A stretch of DNA of 22,961 nt from JAKSSE01 sp045597645 (GTDB lineage Bacteria > Bacillota > Clostridia > Lachnospirales > Lachnospiraceae). Below, piece after piece: positions 5,955 through 12,398 of this stretch; the first letter of the stretch is position 1; each line of letters opens with the position of its first letter. Location of the stretch: the NCBI GenBank assembly GCA_045597645.1, contig JAZLKM010000071.1:1-22961 (forward strand), read 5' to 3'. Made by a program: the position numbers and the translations under genes. The notes beneath the pieces were generated by a model. The model saw only the letters and a program-made list of their open reading frames with translations. It was not told the origin of the DNA and made no database searches.

Positions 5955-6866
5955 GTGGCTAAGTACATTATCAAACGTGTTCTGCTTGCGATACTTTCAC
6001 TTCTAATCGTAAGTGCGATCACATTCTTTGTAATGAATCTTATACCAGGAGGTCCATTCAACAAAGAAAAAGCAACAAGCGCAGAGGCACTTAGAGTCCT
6101 TGAGGAAAGATATAACTTGGACAAGCCTGTGGGCGAGCAGTACGTAATTTATCTTGGTAATATGTTGAGGGGAGATTGGGGTGTATCTCTTCATTCTGGC
6201 CGTGATATCTGGTCAGAAATTACTTCTAAGTTCGCTGTATCAGCAAAGCTTGGAGCAGGAGCAGCATCTATTGCTATTGTTTTAGGCATTATTCTTGGTT
6301 CTGTGGCAGCACTTAATCGTAACAAGTGGCCTGACAGAGTCATAGTATTTTTCACAACGTTATTTACGGCGATGCCGTCATTCGTACTCGCTACACTGTT
6401 GCTTTTGGTGTTCTGCCTAAAGCTTCAGTTAGTACCGGTATGGTCACCGTCGTCACCGAATTATGTGTTGCCGATATTGGCGCTTAGCCTTTATCCGTTG
6501 GCATATATCACAAGACTTACCAAGACCAGTATGCTTGATGCATTGGGACAGGATTATGTGCGTACTGCAAGAGCGAAGGGTGTAGCTAAGAGAAAGGTAA
6601 TTTTCAAGCATGCCCTTAGAAATGCACTTATCCCGGTTGTTACTTACGTTGGCCCGATGATTGCATCAATTTTAACTGGTTCAATGGTTGTAGAGAATAT
6701 TTTCACCATCGGTGGACTTGGTTCATCATTTGTTACCAGTATCACCAATCGTGATTACACCATGATCATGGCTACCACCATGTTCTTCGCATTTCTTATG
6801 ATTACTGCGAACCTTATTACTGATATAGTTTACAAGATTATCGATCCACGTATCGATTTTAGCTGA
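5955..6866 (+). CDS. oppB: Oligopeptide ABC transporter permease OppB
   Basis: A 303-residue inner-membrane permease. It starts with the typical KYIIKRVLLAILSLLIVSAI segment and FFVMNLIPGGPF, followed by the short external region LEERYNLDKPVGEQYVIYL and GDWGVSL, and several membrane segments. The EAA loop that docks the ATPases reads GQDYVRTARAKGVAKRKVIF followed by KHALRNALIPVVTY; the end IIDPRID is also characteristic. It starts at GTG 5955 after GGGAGGT. It is first of five genes, and 15 bp separate it from oppC. With OppC it forms the peptide channel. OppB and DppB types cannot be separated confidently by eye, so substrate range is open. Confidence 0.93.
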   Translation: MAKYIIKRVLLAILSLLIVSAITFFVMNLIPGGPFNKEKATSAEALRVLEERYNLDKPVGEQYVIYLGNMLRGDWGVSLHSGRDIWSEITSKFAVSAKLGAGAASIAIVLGIILGSVAALNRNKWPDRVIVFFTTLFTAMPSFVLATLLLLVFCLKLQLVPVWSPSSPNYVLPILALSLYPLAYITRLTKTSMLDALGQDYVRTARAKGVAKRKVIFKHALRNALIPVVTYVGPMIASILTGSMVVENIFTIGGLGSSFVTSITNRDYTMIMATTMFFAFLMITANLITDIVYKIIDPRIDFS

Positions 6867-6881
6867 TAGGAAGGAGCCTTT

Positions 6882-7970
6882 ATGAACACTCAGGAAGTTT
6901 ATAAAAAAAGACAGTTCCTCTCGGCTCAAATCGACCTTTCAAAATTTAACGGAAAAGATTTTGAGAAGGCTACCGACGAGGAGAAAAAGCAGCAGGATGT
7001 AATGGGAGAGTCTACCACCTTCTTTAAGGATGGTATTAGAAAGCTTCGCAAGAATCCGCTTGCTATGGCAAGTATCATAGTGCTTGCAATCATTATTCTT
7101 ACTATTATTATTGCACCGCACATCGTACCTTACGGATATGCTGATATCATCAGCGTAGGCGGCAAGAGAGACAAGTCAGCTACCAACCTGGCACCGTTCG
7201 AGTATTCTAAGCTTGAGACTCAGTATATGGAGAAGAGTGGTGAGAAACTTTTCCCGCATATTCTGGGTACAGACAGTCTGGGCCGTGACTACTTTATCCG
7301 TGTAATCTATGGTACTAGAGTCAGCCTTTCAGTAGGTGTAGTTGCTGCACTTATGGTACTTATTATCGGTCTGGTGTGGGGCTCAATTGCAGGCTACTTT
7401 GGTGGCAAGCTGGATATGATAATGATGCGAATAGTTGATATTATTTATTCGCTGCCCGACATGCTTATAATCATCTTGCTGTCGGTTGTACTTAATGAGA
7501 CGCTGACACCGGCTATTGCAGGTACTTCGCTGTCAAAGCTTGGTTCAAATATGATTTCAATGTTCATTGTATTTGCCAGCTTGTACTGGGTAGGTATGGC
7601 CAGACTTATCAGAGGCCAGATTCTTACCATCAAAAATAACGAGTACGTATTGGCTGCCCGCGCTATCGGTACCAAAAACGGACGAATTATTAAGAAGCAT
7701 ATTATTCCGAACTGTCTGTCAGTAATCATTATTACTACAGCTCTTCAGGTTCCGAGTGCTATTTTCACCGAGAGCTACTTAAGCTTCTTGGGACTTGGTG
7801 TATCTGCACCGCTGACTTCTCTGGGAAGCTTGGCAAATGATGCCAGAAGCGGAATGCAGTCATATCCAATCAGACTGGTCGTACCGGCTATCACCATCTG
7901 CCTCATCGTTTTGGCCCTCAACCTTATAGGTGACGGTCTGCGTGACGCATTTGATACCAAGCTGGATTAA
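6882..7970 (+). CDS. oppC: Oligopeptide ABC transporter permease OppC
   Basis: The second membrane subunit, 362 residues. About 60 cytoplasmic residues, including KDGIRKLRKNPLAMASIIVL, lead into the first membrane helix. A sizeable external segment follows (residues about 85-135), then the family motif HILGTDSLGRDYFIRVIYGT. The EAA loop reads NNEYVLAARAIGTKNGRIIK with KHIIPNCLSVI, followed by FTESYLSFLGLGVSAPLTSL and the closing NLIGDGLRDAFDTKLD. All are standard for OppC/DppC. The length is slightly above average because of the N-terminal extension. The ATG follows AGGAAGGAG. It ends 10 bp before oppD with that gene's ribosome site between. Confidence 0.93.
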   Translation: MNTQEVYKKRQFLSAQIDLSKFNGKDFEKATDEEKKQQDVMGESTTFFKDGIRKLRKNPLAMASIIVLAIIILTIIIAPHIVPYGYADIISVGGKRDKSATNLAPFEYSKLETQYMEKSGEKLFPHILGTDSLGRDYFIRVIYGTRVSLSVGVVAALMVLIIGLVWGSIAGYFGGKLDMIMMRIVDIIYSLPDMLIIILLSVVLNETLTPAIAGTSLSKLGSNMISMFIVFASLYWVGMARLIRGQILTIKNNEYVLAARAIGTKNGRIIKKHIIPNCLSVIIITTALQVPSAIFTESYLSFLGLGVSAPLTSLGSLANDARSGMQSYPIRLVVPAITICLIVLALNLIGDGLRDAFDTKLD

Positions 7971-7980
7971 GGAGGGCAAA

Positions 7981-8979
7981 ATGAGCGAGAATAAAAATGT
8001 TCTTGAAGTAAAAGACCTCCACACCAGTTTTTTCACTGATGCAGGTGAGGTAAAGGCAGTAAATGGTATCTCATTTACTCTTGAGGAGGGCAAGACCCTC
8101 GGTATAGTTGGAGAGTCAGGCTCCGGAAAATCAGTTACAGCATATTCAGTTATGCAGATTCTGGCAGAGCGCGGACGTATCGTAAGCGGCGAGGTTAAGT
8201 TCAGAGGTGAGGATATCACTACATGGTCTGAGTCGCAGATGCAGAAATTTAGAGGCTATAAGTGCTCTATTATTTTCCAGGATCCTATGACTTCGCTTAA
8301 TCCAGTATTTACTATTGGGAATCAGCTGGAGGAGGCAATTCTTCTCCATACAGATAGAAATAAGGCCCAGGCGCGTGAGCGTGCTATTGAGATGCTTACA
8401 CTTGTAGGCGTAAATGAGCCAGCTTCACGTCTTAAGCAGTATCCGCATGAGCTGTCAGGTGGTATGCGTCAGCGCGTAATGATAGCTATGGCACTGGCAT
8501 GTGAGCCGGATATTCTTATTGCAGATGAGCCTACCACAGCGCTTGATGTTACCATTCAGGCTCAGATTCTTGAGCTTATGAAGGAACTTCAGCAGAAGAT
8601 GGGCATGGCTATTATCATGGTAACCCATGACCTTGGTGTCATCGCCAGCATGTGTGATGAGATTCTCGTAATGTATGGCGGCCGTGTATGTGAGCGTGGT
8701 ACAGCAGATGATATTTTCTATGCACCTGCACATGAGTATACCAAGGGATTACTTCGTTCTATTCCAAGAAATGACAATATGAATGAGCGATTGGTTCCTA
8801 TCGGTGGTACCCCAATTAACCTTCTTCAGATGCCGCAGGGATGTGCTTTTTGCCCTCGCTGCGAGCAGGCGATGAAGATTTGTCTCAGGGAGAAGCCGGA
8901 GGAATACAGAATCAGTGACACACATCTTGCATCATGCTGGATGAATATAAAAGACTTATATGAGGCGGGGGGGCAATAA
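7981..8979 (+). CDS. oppD: Oligopeptide ABC transporter ATPase OppD
   Basis: One of the two ATPases, 332 residues. Walker A GESGSGKS 44-51, Q-loop FQDPMTSLNP from 99, signature LSGGMRQ 158-164, Walker B ILIADEPTTALD 178-189, H-loop His216. The C-terminal oligopeptide/dipeptide transporter domain begins after about 250. It holds Cys288, 291, 294, 301 and 319 (GCAFCPRCEQAMKIC and ASCW). Related Opp/Dpp ATPases have a cysteine set here, in some cases reported to hold an iron-sulfur cluster; Cys291 is extra relative to the partner OppF. ATG 7981 follows GGAGGG and begins a normal N-terminus, so the upstream in-frame GTG at 7930 is not used. Two bases separate it from oppF. Confidence 0.94.
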   Translation: MSENKNVLEVKDLHTSFFTDAGEVKAVNGISFTLEEGKTLGIVGESGSGKSVTAYSVMQILAERGRIVSGEVKFRGEDITTWSESQMQKFRGYKCSIIFQDPMTSLNPVFTIGNQLEEAILLHTDRNKAQARERAIEMLTLVGVNEPASRLKQYPHELSGGMRQRVMIAMALACEPDILIADEPTTALDVTIQAQILELMKELQQKMGMAIIMVTHDLGVIASMCDEILVMYGGRVCERGTADDIFYAPAHEYTKGLLRSIPRNDNMNERLVPIGGTPINLLQMPQGCAFCPRCEQAMKICLREKPEEYRISDTHLASCWMNIKDLYEAGGQ

Positions 8980-8981
8980 CA

Positions 8982-9962
8982 ATGAGTAATCAGGAATATC
9001 TGCTCGAGGTTGAGCATTTAAAACAGTACTTCCCCGTTCGCAAGGGGATGAAGAAGATACCTCTCAAGGCTGTAGATGACGTATCATTTGCTATTAAACC
9101 GGGAGAGACTCTGGGTCTGGTAGGTGAGTCAGGTTGTGGCAAGACCACAGTAGGACGTACTTTGCTCCAGTTATATCAGCCAACAGCTGGAAAGATTACC
9201 TTTGATGGTAATGTTATATTTGACAGTGAGAATAACATCAGGGAAAATATGCTGCCGTACAGAAAACAGATGCAGATGATTTTCCAGGACCCATATTCAT
9301 CACTCAACCCGAGAATGACAGTTGAGGATATCATCGGTGAGCCTCTTGATACTCATAAGCTCTATGCTAACCGCAAGGAGCGTCGTGAGAAGATTCTCGA
9401 GCTCATGGACATCGTAGGACTCAATGCTGAGCACGCCATGAGATATGCACATGAATTTTCCGGTGGTCAGAGACAGCGTATCGGTATCGCGAGAGCATTG
9501 GCCGTTAATCCTAAGTTTATCGTGTGCGACGAGCCGGTATCAGCACTTGATGTATCTATTCAGGCGCAGATTGTAAATATGTTTGAGGAGCTCCAGGACA
9601 AGCTTGGTATTGCATACCTTTTCATAGCTCATGACCTTCTGGTAGTACATCACATATCAGACCGTATTGCGGTTATGTACCTTGGAAAATTGATGGAGAT
9701 TGCTGATGCTGATGAGCTGAATGGCAATCCGATCCACCCATACACGCTGAGCCTGCTTTCAGCAGTTCCGATTCCGGATCCTGAGACCGCTAGAAAAAGC
9801 CAGCGTATCATGCTTGAGGGAGATGTTCCGTCACCTCTTAACATGCCTTCTGGTTGCCCGTTCAGAACCAGATGTAAGTATGCAACTGAGCAGTGTGCCC
9901 AGGCAATGCCACCACTTTCAGATCGTGGCAATGGCCATATGGTGGCATGCTGGAATAAGTGA
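8982..9962 (+). CDS. oppF: Oligopeptide ABC transporter ATPase OppF
   Basis: The second ATPase, 326 residues, which pairs with OppD to drive peptide import. Walker A GESGCGKT 48-55, Q-loop FQDPYSSLNP from 101, signature FSGGQRQ 159-165, Walker B FIVCDEPVSALD 179-190, H-loop His217. The C-terminal family domain has Cys292, 298, 305 and 323 (GCPFRTRCKYATEQC and ACW). The insert PVRKGMKKIPLKAVDDVSF near the start is typical of OppF rather than OppD. ATG 8982 lies two bases after the oppD stop. Its ribosome site lies within the end of oppD and includes a run of seven G at 8967-8973, so translational coupling is likely. Confidence 0.94.
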   Translation: MSNQEYLLEVEHLKQYFPVRKGMKKIPLKAVDDVSFAIKPGETLGLVGESGCGKTTVGRTLLQLYQPTAGKITFDGNVIFDSENNIRENMLPYRKQMQMIFQDPYSSLNPRMTVEDIIGEPLDTHKLYANRKERREKILELMDIVGLNAEHAMRYAHEFSGGQRQRIGIARALAVNPKFIVCDEPVSALDVSIQAQIVNMFEELQDKLGIAYLFIAHDLLVVHHISDRIAVMYLGKLMEIADADELNGNPIHPYTLSLLSAVPIPDPETARKSQRIMLEGDVPSPLNMPSGCPFRTRCKYATEQCAQAMPPLSDRGNGHMVACWNK

Positions 9963-10071
9963 TATTTACTCAGAGAATTTTTGCATTTAGCAATGCGTTT
10001 GGGGGAACGCAGGGGTGATTTTCTAGAGATAAATATATATGGATAGAAATCAAATAGGAGGAAAAGAAAAG
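9963..10071 (+). promoter_or_regulatory. oppF-oppA intergenic region with hairpins
   Basis: TTGC-ATTTA-GCAA (9981-9993) and TGCGTT-TGGGGG-AACGCA (9994-10011) can fold in the transcript; the second is followed by GGGGTGATTTTCT. Such a hairpin between ATPase and receptor genes often acts as an RNA processing or stabilising element that raises receptor level, but that is inference. AT-rich ATAAATATATATGG follows. AGGAGG (10056-10061) is the ribosome site of oppA. No separate promoter is convincing. Confidence 0.45.
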
Positions 10072-11829
10072 ATGAAAAAGAAAATTCTATCTGCAATTCT
10101 TGCTGCAGCTATGGTATTTGGCCTTGCAGCATGCGGAAAATCATCTGCTCCGGCAGCTACCACTGACAATAGTGCAGCTACCACTACAGATGCCGCAGCA
10201 ACAACTGACACTGCAGCTACTACAGATGCTGCAAACCCAGGTACTGGTGATTCAGCTCCAGCATGGGATGCATATGATGCACTCATCGATGAGATCCGTA
10301 CCACTACTGACTTTGCAAAGCGTGTAGATCTTATGCATCAGGCAGAGGATATGCTTATGGATACATGGGCAGTTATCCCGATCTACTACTACAATGACGT
10401 TTATATGTGCAAGTCAGACGTTGATGGATTCTTTGCTACCGTATTTGGTAACAAGTACTTCATGTACTCTACCAAGGAGGGCTCTGATGTCCTTAAGATC
10501 AACCTTGCTTCTGAGCCAGATTTCGTAGATCCAGCTCTTAACAGCTCTGTTGATGGCGCTTGCCTTATCGTTAACATGTTCTCAGGTCTTTACACCTATG
10601 ATGCTAACGGAAAGGTAGTTCCAGCTCTTGCAACTGCTATGCCAGAGATTTCTGAGGATGGCTGCACCTACACCGTAAGCATGATCGAGTCTAACTGGTC
10701 AAACGGTGATCCTGTTACTGCTAATGACTTCATCTACAGCTGGACTCGTTTCGGCGCAGAGGAGACAGCAGCTGACTACGCATACCTTCTTGACGTAGTA
10801 GCAAGAAACGATGATGGCAGTCTTGCTATCGAGGCTCTTGATGACTACACTGTACAGATTCAGCTTAACAGCCCATGCCCATACTTTACCGATCTTCTTG
10901 CATTCCCAACCTTCTACCCTGTATATCAGCCAGAGGTTGACGCAGCAAATACTGACGGTACTGTACCAGGTAAGTGGTGCCAGGAGGCTGGCTTCGTATC
11001 TAACGGTGCTTACACCATGGATTCATGGGCTCACAACGAGAGCATGGTTCTTAAGGCTAACCCAGAGTACTACGATGCAGCTAACGTAACAATGCCAGAG
11101 CTTAACTTCATGCTCTCAGCAGATGATACTGCAATCTTCGCAGCTTACAACAGCGGCGACCTTGATTTCATTGATTCAGTACCGAACGATGAGATTCCTA
11201 ACCTTCTTAACAATCCTGAGTTTGGTATCCTTGATCAGCTCGGAACCTACTACATTGGTTTCAATGTAAATGATGCACTTTTCGATGGTATGACCGTAGA
11301 GCAGGCAGCTGCACTTCGTAAGGCTGTATGCCTCCTTATCGATCGTGAGTGGATTGCTGAGAACGTAGGCCAGACTGGACAGCAGCCAGCAGATTCATTC
11401 GTACCAGCTGGTATGGCAGATGGTAACGGTGGTATCTTCAAGGGCGCTAACACTTCTTACTATGATGCAACCGCTACTGGTGCAGATAATGCAGCAGAGG
11501 CAGCAGCACTTATGGAAGAGGCTGGTTACACCATGACCGATAACGGCGATGGTACCTACAGCTGTGATCCAGCTATTTCAATCGTATACCTCACCAACAC
11601 CTCTTCAGGACACGTTGCAATTGCAGAGTCAATTCAGCAGGATCTTGCAGTAGTTGGTATCGAAGTATCAATTCAGCAGCAGGATTGGAACGTATTCCTT
11701 CAGAATCGTAAGGATGGTAACTTCACACTCGCTCGTGAGGGATGGGTTGCAGACTTCAACGATCCTATCAACATGCTTGAGCTCTTCACTTCAGAGTCAG
11801 GTAACAACGATATGCAGTTCGGCAAATAA
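10072..11829 (+). CDS. oppA: Oligopeptide-binding lipoprotein OppA, circularly permuted
   Basis: The 585-residue extracellular peptide receptor (solute-binding family 5) of this importer. Residues 1-21 are a lipoprotein signal with LAAC and Cys21 lipidated. Residues 22-60 form an Ala/Thr/Asp-rich linker. Residues 62-135, from APAWDAYDALIDEIRTTTD through AVIPIYYYNDVY to GNKYFMYSTK, are what normally ends this family; compare the known E. coli OppA end, SPAFDKIMAETLKVTDEAQR then IVPVYYYVNARLVKPW. The normal mature start follows at 138: SDVLKINLASEPDFVDPALN. The protein then runs in usual order to LAREGWVADFNDPINMLELF and stops after GNNDMQFGK, exactly where the displaced block should continue. 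Joining the end to residue 62 restores the canonical order. ATG 10072 is chosen for its AGGAGG site and signal peptide over the in-frame ATG at 10039. Codon use is strongly biased, as in highly expressed genes. Confidence 0.92.
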   Translation: MKKKILSAILAAAMVFGLAACGKSSAPAATTDNSAATTTDAAATTDTAATTDAANPGTGDSAPAWDAYDALIDEIRTTTDFAKRVDLMHQAEDMLMDTWAVIPIYYYNDVYMCKSDVDGFFATVFGNKYFMYSTKEGSDVLKINLASEPDFVDPALNSSVDGACLIVNMFSGLYTYDANGKVVPALATAMPEISEDGCTYTVSMIESNWSNGDPVTANDFIYSWTRFGAEETAADYAYLLDVVARNDDGSLAIEALDDYTVQIQLNSPCPYFTDLLAFPTFYPVYQPEVDAANTDGTVPGKWCQEAGFVSNGAYTMDSWAHNESMVLKANPEYYDAANVTMPELNFMLSADDTAIFAAYNSGDLDFIDSVPNDEIPNLLNNPEFGILDQLGTYYIGFNVNDALFDGMTVEQAAALRKAVCLLIDREWIAENVGQTGQQPADSFVPAGMADGNGGIFKGANTSYYDATATGADNAAEAAALMEEAGYTMTDNGDGTYSCDPAISIVYLTNTSSGHVAIAESIQQDLAVVGIEVSIQQQDWNVFLQNRKDGNFTLAREGWVADFNDPINMLELFTSESGNNDMQFGK

Positions 11830-11891
11830 TTAAAGCAAAACAATCCCGGGACCATGCTTGCATGGTACCCGGGTATTTTTTTGCTTTAATT
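11828..11891. terminator. Strong bidirectional terminator after oppA
   Basis: CCCGGGACCATGC (11845-11857) pairs with GCATGGTACCCGGG (11860-11873), with one bulged T and a TT loop, followed by TATTTTTTTGC. An outer stem, AATTAAAGCAAAA (11828-11840, starting inside the oppA stop codon) with TTTTTTGCTTTAATT, makes it symmetric, so it should also stop transcription from the right. Confidence 0.9.
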
Positions 11892-11984
11892 GCGCCTTAT
11901 ACACCGCCAGATGAGTCGTCGAAGACGACAGTAGAGCGCGAAGCGCGGCATCTGGCGGTTGCATAAGGCGCCCCGCGAAGCGGG
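11892..11984. other. Structured three-way-junction element, copy 1
   Basis: Outer stem GCGCCTTAT (11892-11900) with ATAAGGCGC (11963-11971). Second stem of 11 bp, 11903-11913 with 11949-11959. Inside it are two hairpins, GTCGTC-GAA-GACGAC (11915-11929) and GCGC-GAA-GCGC (11936-11946), joined by AGTAGA. A third GAA hairpin, CCCGC-GAA-GCGGG (11972-11984), follows directly. No coding sequence fits. It may be a structured RNA or a DNA secondary-structure element; the strand is not determined. The 37-nt core 11913-11949 recurs in copy 2. Confidence 0.75.
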
Positions 11985-11986
11985 AT

Positions 11987-12011
11987 TTGCCGAACTGCAA
12001 GGCGGTTTTTT
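11987..12011 (+). terminator. Weak terminator-like hairpin between the structured elements
   Basis: TTGC (11987-11990) can pair with GCAA (11997-12000), or GCC (11989-11991) with GGC (12001-12003). A run of six T (12006-12011) and TATTGTTT follow. The stem is short; if copy 1 is transcribed rightward, this would be its natural 3' end. Confidence 0.35.
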
Positions 12012-12024
12012 ATTGTTTCGGTGG

Positions 12025-12118
12025 CCAAACCTCCACCGATAAACGAGTCGTCGAAGACGACAGTAGAGCGCGGAGCGCGGCGTTTAGCGGCTGGAGGATT
12101 GGTCAGCGGCGAAGCCGC
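12025..12118. other. Structured three-way-junction element, copy 2
   Basis: Outer stem CCAAACCTCC (12025-12034) with GGAGGATTGG (12093-12102), one mismatch. It continues as CCG/CGG and TAAACG (12040-12045) with CGTTTA (12081-12086). Inside are the hairpins GTCGTC-GAA-GACGAC (12047-12061) and GCGC-GGA-GCGC (12068-12078), joined by AGTAGA. GCGGC-GAA-GCCGC (12106-12118) follows. The core 12045-12081 matches copy 1 at 36 of 37 positions, whereas the outer stems are different in sequence and still pair. CGGTGG (12019-12024) with CCACCG (12033-12038) is a competing small hairpin. Confidence 0.75.
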
Positions 12119-12131
12119 GGCTATGCTTTAT

Positions 12132-12216
12132 TTGTAGGCGGTAATTTTGCGCCACGTAGCTGGGCGGTTTACCGCCCGCTAGTATAAATACGTCCGCTAG
12201 GCGGTAAACTACGCGG
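12132..12216. repeat. GGCGGT-rich region with mutually exclusive stems
   Basis: GGGCGGT-TT-ACCGCCC (12162-12177) is a perfect hairpin. TTTACCGCC (12168-12176) can instead pair with GGCGGTAAA (12200-12208). CCGCTAG occurs twice in direct orientation (about 12176 and 12194). GGCGGT also occurs at 12001 and 12137 and within copy 1. The region shares its GC-rich palindromic style with the two elements to its left. No gene is seen. Confidence 0.55.
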
Positions 12217-12398
12217 GAACAAGGATTGAACGGCATACAACCGGTATATTGAAATTACTTTCAACTTTTTGTAAAATGCTATAAAGTTTCGTTCGGACGT
12301 CTCCGATATAGAATACGAAATAGTATAATCATAGGCATTAGTATGCCTATTTGCGACTCCCACAAGGATAGTATTAGAAAGTGATGGAGATGATAAGG
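12217..12398 (+). promoter_or_regulatory. Leader and probable promoter of the giant surface-protein gene
   Basis: A 182-bp AT-rich stretch without a gene. TATAAT lies at 12324-12329 but no good -35 box is found at 16-18 bp. Inverted repeats are TTGAAA-TTAC-TTTCAA (12249-12264), TCGGA-CGTC-TCCGA (12293-12306) upstream of the -10, and ATAGGCAT-TAGT-ATGCCTAT (12331-12350) at the expected transcript start. The last two could be operators for an activator or repressor. GGAG (12386-12389) precedes the chosen start. Confidence 0.45.

Noticed and set aside
7930..7980. GTG start of oppD inside oppC
   Set aside because: ATG 7981 has a strong GGAGGG site and gives the usual N-terminus; the extra residues are antisense to no known feature and match nothing in the family.
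10039..10071. ATG 10039 as start of oppA
   Set aside because: It would place a charged extension before a clean lipoprotein signal peptide, and AGGAGG lies between the two ATGs.
11892..11971. Integron attC-like recombination site
   Set aside because: The palindrome lacks the conserved GTT/AAC core sites in the right positions, and no integrase is seen.
11987..12187. A 66-residue open frame in the palindromic region
   Set aside because: It runs through the structured hairpins, lacks a ribosome site and has no recognisable protein features.
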